From NCBI GenBank assembly GCA_018902385.1, contig JABSSW010000023.1, positions 310,001-374,000 on the forward strand: DNA of 64,000 bases. Direction: 5' to 3'. Positions 10,757 to 23,046 of the stretch are shown in pieces; positions within the stretch are counted from its first letter, which is position 1, and each line of letters starts with the position of its first letter. The notes under the pieces were generated by a model, which saw only the letters and a list, made by a program, of their open reading frames with translations, made no database searches and was not told where the DNA came from. Origin of the DNA: Physcia stellaris (lineage: Eukaryota > Ascomycota > Lecanoromycetes > Caliciales > Physciaceae). The position numbers were made by a program, and so were the translations under genes.

Positions 10757-11213
10757 GACGGCGTGGGTAAATGGGAGTATGCGTTACAGAGGCTGGAGAA
10801 CGGTGTATTGGTATAACTGTAGCTGGTAGTGGTAGATGCTGGGCAGGTAATGGTACAGCAGAAGGAGAGTATGCAATTGCGTGGCAGCACAGAGATGCGA
10901 TAGAGAACGAGATTGGTTATGCACTTGGACAGCAAGTAGTTACAGCAGAGAAAGATTGAAGAACAGAAGGGAAGAAGGATGGACAGATAGCAGTATTTAA
11001 GCAAATCATTGCAGGGTCGAATGAGTCATGGACATTCAACAAAACCATTGACTTTGATGGCACACGAAGGTGACTGCGAAACGTAACATAGGTTCGGTGG
11101 ATTTTCCCAACATCGAGCAGGTCAACATCATCAGAGTTATGAATCAACAAATATAGCCCTGTGGACAGTCCAATTGGACCACAGCGTAGCTAATCAAGGG
11201 TTGCTTAACTCTT
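10757..11213. other. intergenic between RRN6 and the 187-aa gene
   Basis: The 457 bp between RRN6's stop codon and the next start codon on the same strand should hold the RRN6 3' UTR and the promoter of the small gene. Nothing else is seen. Confidence 0.45.
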
Positions 11214-14200
11214 TCAAAAGCCAGCTTTACGTCTCGGTGCCAACTTCTTCGTAAAGGTTTTCCGACTCCCATGGAGGCCTGGCTCCACTTGGCTCATAAC
11301 GATTGGCTCCATTGTTTGACTGCTTTCTTGAGTGGCAAAGCGTTCTTGAGGCTGACTGCTCTTCGCTTCCTTCGGCACTGGTTGGAATGATGGCAGAATC
11401 GCGGGCTCTTGAAGTGGCTTGCGTTGCTTTTCAGCTCGACGCTTTCTCCTTTTCTGGGAGAGCCCGTCGATCCCGGTCGTTTCCTGTTCGATTGCTATAC
11501 TATGTCCCATTTCTTCCCAGTCATATAATCCAGGGTCAAGTCCAACACCCCAATGGGTCATTATTTTTGAGGTACTAGAATCCGAGAACGTCTGTGGTAG
11601 CATGTGTAGTACTTTAGACCTAAGTCGTTGGCTAGCCAAGCTTTCTGTCGCTTCCCCTGAAGATACCGAGCTCCTAGAGCGAAGCGATGGCGTGAGCTCG
11701 GGCGTAGGCAGAGTCGGCCCTAATGACTCAGAGGCGATCTCTCGGACGTCGGATAAAGCCTTCACAGTTTGCCTGTCTTGTTGAGCTACTGAGGCACTGG
11801 AAAACGAACGCCCTGCAGGTAATTCAAACCGACTTTGATCTTGAGCTTCCTCATCTTCATCAAGGCTGCTTCTATCCTCAGTTGACGGAATAATTCTGTA
11901 GCTAGCAAGGCAAATATGAGCAGCGATTTTTCGCGCAAGTTGTTCTGTCATCAGGCGTACGCGACCTGGAGAATGCGCTGGTAAAGGACTGACCCAAAGG
12001 CGGACCATGTGATCGTACAGCTGTGACAGGTCAACTTTATTCCCAAATCCTAAGCTGCAAGATAGTGATTCCGTCAGTATAAGCGACACAGTGCTTCGAC
12101 TCCCATCCATTCCGCCCAGCTCCTGGCTGGTTGAATTCTGGGTCCATGACTGAATGGTATCCTTTATACTACCAGAGGCCGTGTCGACATCACCAATAAT
12201 TATATCCGTATTTGAGATTTCAAAAAGGGACTTGGATAACATTTTAGAGTCGCTAAGGTCTTTATTCACTTGTCTGCGGATATTCATTAGAGCGTCATCG
12301 AAGTCAGTGCTGTTACCCTCGCGGATACGCTGGAGGTGATGCTGGAGCCATTCAATGTTCAATGTCCATTCGTCATAATCAGAACCAGGATATTCTGCGA
12401 CTCTACTTGGATAGTATTGGTGTCTGCGGAGTTCAACCTGGGTTCTTGGCAACATAGGACCAAGTTCATTGTCTCCTTCATAGTCAGGAACGACGAAGTG
12501 CTCCGGGGCAATCATCGCCGATGATTTTTGGTGGGCAAGTAGACGACGCATATTCGGCGGACGAGCAGGGGCTTCCGTATGATCGCTGAGGATATACTCG
12601 AGTACATTTTGATTATTATCCAAAACAATCAATTGGTAGAGGACCGGCCGCTTCTCTAGATATCTGGAACCGGAGCTCGTGGTAGCGTTGGCTCTCTTGA
12701 CTTCATAAGGCACTTCCCTAAAGACTAAGGCCGCAACGGCTGAATGAGAGCGGTGCAGTAGCCCCAACGATATTGACTGAGGCGCATGGTGTTCTAATAT
12801 GTTTAGATTAAGCAAATAAGAGTCGGATATAGAGAGCTGATCACTCCGCGCAGCCGATAAACCGAAAAGGGTATTTACTGTACTGACCCCTGTTATGCGA
12901 GATCGTAGAATAAGTGTAGTTGCTGCAAACATGGAAATTAGTACTGCGGCAGGACGAGACAGAGAAAATCACCCACATGTCGGTCTTCTACATATAGAAA
13001 CGCTTAGACTGAGATCCTCGGGGCTCCTGAAATGTCGCCAAGAAAGCAAGACCTTTGCACCGGCACTGACGCCTATGCCTTCGGACCTGTTGTGAGCATA
13101 TACCTCTAAGCAAAATACGCGGGTGGACGTGACGACGTAGAAATAACTACTGTCTACGGGATCTTCTTCCGCATCGAGTATATACTCGGCATTCTCTACT
13201 GCAATGAGACTGGGTACACTGAGCTGCCTTATGCTATCCTTCGTACTGAACAAAGCAAGTGTTGTCCTTGATGCAGCAAGAAGGGTATCAGAATCCCTTA
13301 CCCATCTCAGTCGTCCAAAGCCATCTTTTAGAGTGGTCATCGATTCGGAACTATGGACCTGATTCTTGTAGATTTGACCGCTCCATAGCAAACGCAGGCC
13401 CCACAATTTTCTCTTTTGACGGCGCTCCTCGATATTCCAGATACTCCAATAGCCTTGCTGGTCAAGGACAGCTAATTGATCCAGAGTGAAAGGGTTGAAG
13501 GCAACGTCACTGTGGCTAAAACCCCCGGTGCTTGCTGTAGGAAGGGCCAAAATCTCATTTGTCTGGATCCGAGAGCTTCCCGTACTGTGTTTGGCTTGTT
13601 TCATCAAGGACCTAGAACTGACGAAATTCTCATTGCGAGTAAACGCTGGTTGAAGTAAAACAGTTGCGCCATGAAAGCGTACTGCGAGCCACATGCGTCT
13701 GTTCGGTCTTTTCGGGGAGAATCGTAGCTGTTTGACTGGTCCTCGCTGTGCTTGCCAGCTTGTTCGCTCACTATTTCTGAAAGTCGTTGTGACTCGATGA
13801 CCTTCGGCGTCCTCTTGCCACCCGAGTTGCTCCTGGTTCAAACAGACAAGAACAACATTGTCCTTTGCTGTCCCTCCCGGTAGGGCAGCTATAGGGACTG
13901 TCCTCGGATGTCCAGCGTAAGAGCGGTCGCGATCTGCCGCGTGACCAAAGGCCAGCAGGTCCGATGTCAACGGATCATGAGCAGCAGAAATTCTCTCAAA
14001 AAGTTCTGAGGACTGGAGATCAGGCGGTAAGAGATGTGTGGCAGCTGTAATGGCAGGATCAAGGAATGCGAGCTTTCGCAGTGCCCCAAGCGTTTCGCGA
14101 GCCGTGTAATCTATCTTGGGAGGGCCTTTAGCGAAGTCCGATGTCAAAGTGAGATTGGGGCCTAGGAGTACACGAAGCCGTTGATGAAGGCCAGGGTTTC

Positions 14201-14318
14201 GGGTGAAGAACCACTCATGACGCTCGATACTATACTGTGCTTCACCAGGTTGACCGTAGTCATTGGATGAGGCCTTTACCATTCGGCCTTCGTCGGTTTT
14301 TGAATCCGTGAGGACCAT
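11214..14318 (-). CDS. RRN6: RNA polymerase I core factor subunit RRN6
   Basis: Two exons on the minus strand (12992-14318 and 11214-12922; intron 12923-12991 with a TACTAAT branch site), 1011 residues. A second possible donor slightly downstream would add a few residues in frame. Rrn6 with Rrn7 and Rrn11 forms core factor, which recruits RNA polymerase I to the rDNA promoter in the nucleolus. The N-terminal half has the fungal Rrn6 beta-propeller features, including RGPVKQLRFSP and W-I-x-N-I-E-x-R-R around the blade repeats. The middle is helical, and the C-terminus is a Ser-rich linker ending in a basic tail (KKLAPRRKAGF), as is usual in the family. It diverges from SPC25 across about 630 bp. 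Confidence 0.88.
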
Positions 14319-14944
14319 CTGCTTGCATACAATGGTACATCTCGGAAGATCACTGAAATCTCAAAGTCCGGGAGAATGACGGCCGGATCCAATATCACAG
14401 AGCCGAATTTCCTCAGATATCGGAAGCTCAATGCTCAGGCCCCGTTTCAGCTGATGGCCTAGACTTCTGATAATCGGCATTGGCAAAAATGTTTGTATTT
14501 TTACAGCTCTCTCATCTTGAGGATCGCGATCTAATTATGCTGACAATTATGTTCAGAAGTATTGTCACCAAGATGATTTTGCTAACATCAATCGCTTTAG
14601 AGTTACAATTTTTGTGCGAGTGGGAAAAGGTTTGGACCGAGGGGACGCGACTTAAGCTTCCCCATCCAGACTAGTTCTAGTGCGTTACGTTGTCCGGGTA
14701 AATGGTCCATTGAGAGATCAACAAACGCGATGAAAAACCATTGCACGAGGGCAACCATATCGAAGCCTCTTCTCACGCACGAAAGTTAACGAATCTTGAA
14801 TAGCTGGCGGGGTCTATGCGATCCTTATGAGAACAAGCTGATCAACAATTCTCAACCTGATTGTGGATCCTGTTTGGAATTGACTTGATCAAGAGACATT
14901 ATTCATTTTGCTTGTTATAGTGTGTATTCTAGCCGTCGAGCACC
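14319..14944. other. divergent promoter region RRN6 / SPC25
   Basis: A 626-bp gap between two start codons facing away from each other. No exon-like sequence is visible. Confidence 0.5.
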
Positions 14945-15783
14945 ATGGCTACATTGTTTGAGCCTTCGCGATCATCAAGCATAATGCGCCCGCCTTTGTC
15001 CGCCGCTGCGCCATCAATGGCAGACTCACTCCCAAGCATTGACTTCGGTTTTGAAGATCTCCGCCAGCGCATGGCTAGTTTTACAGAGCGATTTGACGAA
15101 TTCATCGCGAAGGGTCGCAAACGTGTACTTGAAGAGCGTAATCAATTTCGAACTAACGTCGCTGAGCTTCAAGGTAAAACCGCATCGTGCCGCGATATTC
15201 AGCATATTCAGTCGTTAACACTGTCACAGAGGATCAACGCCTACGGAAGAGAGATATCGAAGTTATCGCCGAGAAATCCACGATACACGCCCAGTCACTT
15301 CAAAAAGAAGTCGCAGAAACATCTGAGATGCAGGCCGCGATTGCTTCGGTGACGGCCCAAAGAGACGCTCGCGCTCAAGATAGGAATCGACTACGTGCTG
15401 AAATAGTAGCAACCCAGAAACAAATCTCCCAACGTCTGGCCGCCCAACAACAGCATGCTCAAGATCTTGAGGCACAGGCACGGTTCAACGCGCCTGAATT
15501 AAATTTCTGGACTGATTATTTGTGCTTGCGGATCGAAGGTGCTGGGCAGGCGGATAGGCTGAAGTTTGTCTTTACCCACGTTGACGAGAGCGATTGGGGA
15601 AGAGAGGCATGGTTCGAGCTGGATACAGAGAGGCAAGATTATGCGATTGCTGCTCTGAGACCCAAGCTCGAGTCAGAGGATGTTGAGAGGTGCCTTGGAA
15701 GGCTGAATGATAACAGGGATTTGGGAACGTTCTTGGGTGGTATGCGAGAGCTTTTCGTTGCAGCTTTCAAGCAGCATGCCTAA
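14945..15783 (+). CDS. SPC25: kinetochore protein Spc25 (NDC80 complex)
   Basis: Two exons, 14945-15173 and 15230-15783, 260 residues (intron 15174-15229). An N-terminal segment with the SIDFGFEDLRQRM block leads into a long heptad-rich coiled coil (about residues 50-165) and then a C-terminal globular domain beginning near FNAPELNFWTDYLCLRIEG, typical of Spc25. With Spc24 this end of the NDC80 complex docks on the inner kinetochore, while Ndc80/Nuf2 bind microtubules. Length and architecture fit the family. It converges on SNU23 with 139 bp between stop codons. Confidence 0.93.
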
Positions 15784-15922
15784 TATTAGAAGCGGGCATG
15801 GTAAGTACAGATCACAAAAGATGGATTGCTTGATGGGGCGTACCCGGCGCCAGGGAGAACTGGGATCCCGAATACCTGCTGAATCCTTAATGATCATTCG
15901 AGTGAACGTTCAATGTTTTCTT

Positions 15923-16555
15923 TCAACAAATGATACCGTTGCCTTCAACTTCCTCTTCTTTGATACCCCGGCCACCCTCGGTTTTGCGTCGCTTCTCTCT
16001 TCTCTTTCTTCTTTTTTCCTCCCGCTCCTTCTCCTCCTCCTCATTCCTGACCTCCAGTCGCTTCTCTAGGTCTATGACTCCATCAACACCTTCCTTTTCT
16101 TTCCTCTTCTCCTCTGCTAACCATGCCAACCGCGCTCTAACTTCCTCCAACGTCGCCCTCTTTACCTCTCCACTCTCACCCACGGCATCTAAATGCTGCC
16201 TACTGTTCAGGTGATCAACCCACTGCAAGCTGTCTTTGAAAGTAAGATCACAATCCGGACAGTACTGCCCGGCTCCGCGGCCACGTTTTCCAGTGGCTGA
16301 ACCTGCAGGAACCAGTGTTGTTTTGCCTAGATTTTGTGTGACATCGAGACGCGAAGCACGTGAAGAGCTTTCCTTTGCATCGATCGGCGTGGACCGAGGA
16401 TTATATTTACGCCCTTCAAGCTTTGCCTCATAGCGCGCCTTGGACTCTTCTCTTTCCGCAGTCTCCCGTATAGATGCTTTGGCTGCATACTCGTCTCGGT
16501 CCCAAGTCTTCCGAAAGGATGTATCTGAAGATTTCGATTGTGATTGGGAAGCCAT
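15923..16555 (-). CDS. SNU23: U4/U6.U5 tri-snRNP component Snu23
   Basis: Single-exon minus-strand gene, 210 residues. The N-terminal part contains the conserved RKTWDRDEYAAKA block. A U1C/matrin-type C2H2 finger (CPDC ... H-LNSRQH) sits at about residues 98-122, followed by a Lys/Glu-rich helix and basic tail. This is the Snu23/ZMAT2 architecture. Snu23 is part of the B-complex spliceosome and acts near the 5' splice site before activation. Nuclear. No intron is needed to explain the frame. Confidence 0.93.
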   Translation of the reverse strand: MASQSQSKSSDTSFRKTWDRDEYAAKASIRETAEREESKARYEAKLEGRKYNPRSTPIDAKESSSRASRLDVTQNLGKTTLVPAGSATGKRGRGAGQYCPDCDLTFKDSLQWVDHLNSRQHLDAVGESGEVKRATLEEVRARLAWLAEEKRKEKEGVDGVIDLEKRLEVRNEEEEKEREEKRRKRREKRRKTEGGRGIKEEEVEGNGIIC

Positions 16556-17786
16556 AGCACTTTTTTTCCTATATCGATTCCCAAATCTTTTATTCTATAT
16601 CGAGACTATCGTAGATTATGGATCGGTATAGAGGTCCGATATCGTCTGACAGTGACGCATTTAATAGGTAATCTGAATGAGTGGAAGCTCAAGTTTGTAC
16701 TTTACGAGTCTACTTGCCTTGGGCTATAGTAAGGCGCTAACCCAATTTAGCCTTGGCACTACCCTCAGTCACATTAATGTTATTCCGTACAGCACTCCGT
16801 TACGGAAACCTCTTTTCCTCTTCTTATGGAGACATATGCCTAATAGGAACGCGGCATCGTTATTCGAATCACAGGCTAAGTTGACAGGCACCCAGCTGAA
16901 TAGCACACTCCATTAATAGAGCCAACTTGTCGAGTAGATACTACTTACAAGTACGTAATTAGATTGTACGACCTGGCTAAGGCTTGAAATCGAGAGCGTG
17001 TTTCACCAATGCCTTGGTCGACCGACCCCTTAAACGCCATGCATGCGACCCGTGGGCCAGGACTCGCGCGCATATATCGTCCAAGCCAATCTCATAGCAT
17101 GAAACTTCAAAGCTCCCCCACGCCGTTCTCTAAAGTAGATCACGGCAAGCCCTCGGAAAATAGGACATTAATGACCAATACCACGCCGTTTTTCTCGTGA
17201 CCGCTTCGACTGTTCCTGCAGCAGTTTCTTTAACATCATAGAGACAATGCATCCGCCAGCCGACATTGCTAGTGACCGAAGACATGATAGAGAGATTGCT
17301 GATGTTGGCATTTAACAGTGCTCGAAATCTTTTGGCTGCCTCTTGAGTCCAGAAGTCTTGATCTAGTAAAACACTTCGGACTGTCGACCACCTAGCGTGT
17401 CTGCTTACTGAGTTACCGTCAGGGCACAGTTGTTAGTAGGTGTTTGAATCTAGCAAAGCTATTGAACACGGGATGTCTCATTAGATTGTCCCTGGCGTTC
17501 GTGTAGCACTCGTACTCCTCTTCGGAGCTTACCTCGAACATGAAGATTCCATCGAGGCCAGAGACTAGTCGCCTTGATATAAGTTCTGGACTTGCCCTCC
17601 ATCCAGATGAGACGGTGTTTTCTCTCATCCCAGATCCATTCTGTGAGAGATCGTCCCCCAAAGGTCTCAAGTGGAAAGCCTTCCTTTGCAGGTCCGGTTC
17701 CCGTTCTCGCATCATCATCCTAACGAATAATTGTGTCCCACCCTTGATTCAGTCTCATACTTTTATGCTCGCTGACGCCTGCAACA
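16556..17786. other. intergenic region, no firm gene
   Basis: About 1.2 kb between SNU23 and the expansin-like gene. The minus strand is open from 17718 to 17419 (99 residues, containing GLDGIFMFEVSSEEEYECY), with composition like a real protein but no partner exons or recognised domain. The rest is AT-rich with frequent stops. Confidence 0.4.
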
Positions 17787-18498
17787 ATGAATTCACTCGT
17801 TATCTTCTTTTCTTGGGTAGGCTTCGCCGCTGCCGCGATGCCAGGCCTGTGGCTTCGCCAAGCTACCTTTTCTGGGATTGCCAGCTTTAACGCATTTGGG
17901 ACACAAGGCTCCACGGTCTGTGGTTCTACAGCTGGTAAGTTATATTAATGACTCGTTTCACCGAAGTCATGCAAGCCGATATTGTGATAAGGAGTCACGT
18001 CGTTGAATTTTCCATAGGAAGTGCTGGCACTTTCGCTGCTGCGGCGGGAGATCTCTCACCACAAATATCCGGGGGTCTCTGCCAGGCTGCTGTCGATATG
18101 TCCCAGTGTAATGGCCAAGCCCCAGTCCCAGGCTATGTTCCCCCGCAGTGCCCTCCAAACAACTGCGGAATCTGCTATTCCGTGACGAACCAAGGTGGTT
18201 ACCAGGGTGCTGCGACAACAGGAGTCGGTCAAAGCATTATTGTACAGATCGTTGATAGCTGTCCTGCGTCAAATGCTCAAAACTTCTGCAAAACCGATCT
18301 TGCTGCGGATCAAAGATGTGGGAGTAGCTCTGTGAACCAACTTGACATCGATCAAAGCGCGTATTTGGCGCTGACTGGAGTGGCATTCGGAAGCGTTCGT
18401 ATAGCCTGACTAATAAGCTTGACCGAATCACTGACAGTGCACAGAGTCCTGGCTTGCCTAACCTGAGCATTCAAATCGCCCCAGTGAGTTGCCCGTAG
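17787..18498 (+). CDS. secreted expansin-like / RlpA-like double-psi beta-barrel protein
   Basis: Three exons, 17787-17934, 18018-18394 and 18445-18498, 192 residues. A signal peptide covers about residues 1-17 (hydrophobic core ending AAAA). The mature part matches fungal RlpA-like DPBB proteins: GTQGSTVCGS, then FAAAAGD, CGICYSVTNQGG, IVQIVDSCP and LDIDQSAYLALTG, with cysteines spaced for disulfides. Such proteins are secreted, related to expansins and barwin, and thought to loosen or bind cell-wall polysaccharide. The second intron uses an unusual donor (gttcgt); splicing it restores the family's end (PNLSIQIAPVSC). Confidence 0.85.
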
Positions 18499-19206
18499 AC
18501 ATGATAAGACGGCTCCATCCGAGAGCCGAAGGACCGGGTTGGCCTGAAGGATAACCTCAATAATTCTAATCATTTTCTTCATATGATTCTTCTTTACATA
18601 CTTAAAAACATATGGGATGAACCCTCCCTCTTTGCTACTTCGAGATTGAGAGGGAAAAGAACGGGGAATCCTGTAGTTGATTTTACCTCGTGCCTCGTGC
18701 CTCGTGCCACAGACTTTGAAACCTGCTTACATAAACCCATGAAGCGATGCCACGTAGCTTCGTGTTCCGAGATCTCACCCAATAGAGGTTCGATAGAGAG
18801 TTCGAGAGCATTTTTACGAGGCAGTGAGCTGATTGAATTTCGGTTGAACTTCTCCACTTCGGCACGGAAAAACGCGCCATCCGAATCGCGAACCACGCGG
18901 GTGGTCTAGCGAACTGAATGTCGGCAATCTGATACCTATCTTGCAATTTTGGGATTCGCAGTGACTTCATACCCTTTCAAATTAGCACAGAACATAGTGA
19001 TTCAAACGTGCATCTTCCAACCTCCTTCCAAGCTCAACCTAACTATAGCACGAAGGACTGCTATCTAGAGCCCCGCCTCGCCCCTCTTCACATCCAGGTA
19101 TCTTACCTACAACACCCGATGTCACGACCAAAAACCTGCCTCTGAGCAACACAGGAGCAGAGATTCTGCGATACTCAAGAGCCTTTTCGAGCTACAAAGA
19201 GCCGCC
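18499..19206. other. intergenic, CRM1 upstream region
   Basis: No gene is supported. A short heptamer repeat sits at 18686-18706. The last 200 bases are the likely CRM1 promoter and 5' UTR; GCCGCC precedes the ATG at 19207. Confidence 0.5.
18686..18706. repeat. (CCTCGTG)3 short tandem repeat
   Basis: Three perfect copies of the heptamer CCTCGTG, followed by a partial fourth. Confidence 0.9.
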
Positions 19207-22200
19207 ATGTCTCTCTCAATCGAAGAGCTAGATGCTACGGTGCGGTCATTCTACGAAGGTCGTGGGGAAATCGTAAGTGAAAGCTTTTGGCTGATGGGCC
19301 CTATGCAATGCTTTCGCTGACCGACTTATAGCAAAAACAAGCTCAGCAGACCCTCAACCAGGTATTAGCATAACTCCTCGACTGTTGTACATCAACGTGT
19401 CTAACGCTAATATCTCGATGATAGTTCAAAGAGAACCCAGATGCCTGGTTGATGGTGGATAAGATATTGCAGGAGGCAACATATCCCCAGACTAAATGTC
19501 GACTCATCCTTGAATCTATATACTTCTGTTCTTGGACTGACATATCCTAGATATCGGTCTTCAGGTCTTAGATTCCGTGATCATTACAAAGTGGAAGGTC
19601 TTACCAAGGGAACAGTGTCAAGGTCAGTCGTTCAGATGGTAACAACAGGCCACAGCTTATTCAAAGTTCAGGAATCCGCAACTTTGTCGTTAATTTTATC
19701 ATCCAGAGCTCAAGTTCCGAGGAAAGCCTAAAATCTCAGCGGACTTTCCTCAATAAGCTGAATCTAGTCCTCGTCTCCATCCTGAAGCAGGAATGGCCTC
19801 ACAACTGGCCGACGTTCACTAATGAGATAATCTCGTCATGTCACACGAATCTTTCAATATGCGAAAACAACATGGCCATCCTGCGCCTGCTTTCAGAGGA
19901 AGTCTTCGATTATTCGGCGGATCAGATGACTTCGACCAAGACGAAGAATCTGAAACAGCAAATGTGTCAAGAATTTTCCGCCGTGTTCTCGCTGTGCTCG
20001 GAGGTCTTGAATACAGCAAATCAAGAAAGCCTCATCAGGGCTACGCTGGAGACGCTACTCAGATTTCTGAATTGGATTCCCTTGGGTTATGTTTTCGAAA
20101 CGCCTATCATCGACACGCTTCGTACTAGATTTCTGGAGACGCCAATGTTCCGGAATATTACCCTGAAGTGTTTAACGGAGATTGGTGGCTTGTCGGTTGA
20201 CAACTACTCATATCACGAGAAGCTCACGCAAATGTTCACCGAGGTCCTGACGGTCGTGTCGAAAATCATTCCTCTATCAGTCAACCTGAAGGACACGTAT
20301 AAGCGGAGCAACTCCAGAGACCAAGAGTTCGTTCAGAATCTTGCTCTATTTCTCTGCAATTTCTTTTCTACCCACCTTAACGTGAGTGTCTTCATCCCCA
20401 TGGGTGATAAGTCGTGTAGCTAACCTGTAGCAGTTGATTGAAAACCTACCGAGTCGAGAGTTCCTTCAACATTCCCATTTCTACCTGATACGCATATCGC
20501 AAATAGATGACCGGGAAATCTTCAAGATATGTCTGGAATACTGGACCAAGCTTGTTCAGGAATTGTATGACGAAATGCAGGGGCTACCTATTACTGACAT
20601 CAACCCTTTGATCAGCATGGGAGTCAGCGGATTATCGAATGGAGGCGCCCCTCATCCAAGCGTCCTTGCCAACTACCCTTTGCGGAAGCACAAATACAAC
20701 GAGGTGCTGTCAAATCTACGACAAGTCATGATCGAGAAGATGGTGCGACCTGAGGAAGTCCTCATTGTGGAAAACGATGAAGGGGAAATCGTTCGCGAAT
20801 TCGTCAAGGAAAGTGATACTATCCAGTTGTACAAAACTAGCAGAGAGTGTCTCGTCTATCTTACCCATCTCGACGTCGTTGATACTGAAAATATCATGTC
20901 CGATAAGCTTGCAAGGCAAGTGGACGGAAGCGAATGGTCCTGGTCCAATTGCAATACGCTTTGCTGGGCCATTGGCTCGATTTCTGGCGCTATGAACGAG
21001 GACACCGAAAAGCGCTTCTTGGTGACCGTCATCAAAGACCTTCTTGGCTTGACAGAGATGAAGCGTGGCAAGGACAACAAAGCGGTTGTTGCAAGTAACA
21101 TAATGTACATTGTTGGCCAGTATCCGCGGTTTTTGAAAGCCCATTGGAAATTCTTGAAGACTGTGGTCAATAAGCTCTTTGAATTCATGCATGAAACACA
21201 CGAGGGTATGTCTGAATTAATGTGCCTAGAATCAAGAAGCCGCCACTGACTCATGGGATAGGTGTGCAAGACATGGCCTGCGATACTTTCATCAAGATCG
21301 CCAATAAATGTAGGCGGCATTTTGTGGCTTTACAACCCGGGGAGAGCGAGCCTTTTATTGACGAGATTGTACGGACCATGCGCAAGATAACGCAAGATCT
21401 CAGTCCCCAGCAAGTTCACACCTTCTACGAGGCTTGTGGATTCATGATTAGCGCCCAGGGCCAGAAGCCTATACAGGAGCGCCTGATACAGGAGCTCATG
21501 TCATTTCCAAACCAAGCGGCAAGTCTCCTCTACTTGTTATCTTTGTCTATTACCTAACACAATAATATAGTGGGATATGATCATTGCCCAGGCGAACCAA
21601 GATCCCTCAAGTCTCTCCGATGGAGAGACAATCAAGGTCGTTGGCAATATTATGAAGACCAATGTCGCTGCGTGTTCGTCGATTGGGAGCTACTTCTACC
21701 CCCAGATTGGTAAAATTTACCATGACATGTTGTCAATGTACCGAGCGACAAGTCAGATGATCTCTGATAGTGTCATACGAGATGGTGGGCTACTCATGTC
21801 CCAAGGCGTACTTCGACTACTAACTCTAAATAGGTCAAATTGCTACGAAGATGCCCAAAGTTCGAGGTCTTAGGACAATCAAAAAGGAAATCCTCAAGCT
21901 GATTGATATCTACGTGGAAAAAGCCGACGATCTCGAAATGGTGAACGCGAACATTGTCCCTGCTCTGCTGGATGCAGTACTCGTGGACTACAATCGCAAT
22001 GTTCCAGATGCTCGTGATGCCGAAGTTCTAAACGTCATGACCACCATCATTACAAAATTACATGTACGTTGGACCAAGCACACCTCGAAGTACTCGGTTA
22101 GAGTCCGGCGTCGGTGGAATTACCAAAGGTTGCTGATATCTTTCTTCTAGGGCCTCATGGAAGATAAAGTTCCCACCATTATGGAAAACGTTTTCGAATG

Positions 22201-23046
22201 TACCCTTGAGATGATCAATAAGGATTTCTCGGAGTATCCAGAGCACCGAGTTGAATTCTTCAAGCTCCTCAAAGCCATCAATCTATTTTGCTTCCCTGCA
22301 CTCCTCAAATTGGATGGAAGACAATTCAAATTCGTCATTGATTCCTGCATGTGGGCTAGCAAGCACGACAATCGCGAAGTCGAGAACACAGGACTTACCA
22401 TGTGCATTGAGCTCATGGACAACATGGCAGACTCAGATCCACAGACTTCGAGCATGTTTTTCCAGCAATTCTTCGTCCCCATCCTGCAGGATGTGTTCTT
22501 TGTTCTCACAGACTCCGATCACAAAGCTGGTACTTCGTCGAGAACGTCGTTATCGCAACAATTTGCTAACACTCAAGCTAGGCTTCAAGTCGCAATCGTC
22601 CCTTTTGGCTCGGATGTTCTACTTCGTAGAATCTGGCAAACTTACCGAGCCAGTCTATACGCCTGACCAAGCACCTGCCGGAACCACAAACAAAGATTTC
22701 CTCCGCAGCTTCATCGCTACCCTTCTCCAAAACGCATTCACCAACCTCCAAGCGTTAGTACACTTTTATGTCGTGCTTTGCTCCAATGCTGACTCAGTGA
22801 CCTAGGGCTCAAATACAATCCTTCGTTGAGAACCTCTTTAACTTGAACACAGATCTGCCCCGATTCAAATTACTCCTGCGAGATTTTCTGATTCAGCTCA
22901 AGGAGTTCTCCGGTGACAATGCGGAACTCTTCGCTGAAGATCGCGAGGATGCTTTGCAAGCTGCTAATGCAGCAGAGAGAGCCGAGAAGGCTAAAGTGGG
23001 AGGTTTACTCAAACCCGCAGACTTAGATCAAGACGATGAGCTCTGA
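19207..23046 (+). CDS. CRM1: exportin-1 (CRM1), nuclear export receptor
   Basis: Twelve exons: 19207-19272, 19332-19361, 19425-19497, 19551-19622, 19672-20381, 20434-21205, 21262-21518, 21571-21784, 21834-22063, 22151-22529, 22582-22753, 22806-23046; 1071 residues, the normal length. CRM1 is the karyopherin that, with RanGTP, carries leucine-rich NES cargo through the nuclear pore. It is HEAT-repeat throughout. The NES-groove region is strongly conserved ([19 protein letters not shown], then [20 protein letters not shown]). The Cys in the ACDTF block corresponds, as I recall the family, to the leptomycin B target, so the protein is predicted to be drug-sensitive. The C-terminus ([17 protein letters not shown]) is family-typical. 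The intron 21519-21570 is GC-AG rather than GT-AG. Confidence 0.97.

Noticed and set aside
10384-11004. 206-codon minus-strand frame and a 133-codon plus-strand frame near 10.4-10.8 kb
   Set aside because: Low-complexity shadows of the 187-residue gene at 10193-10756.
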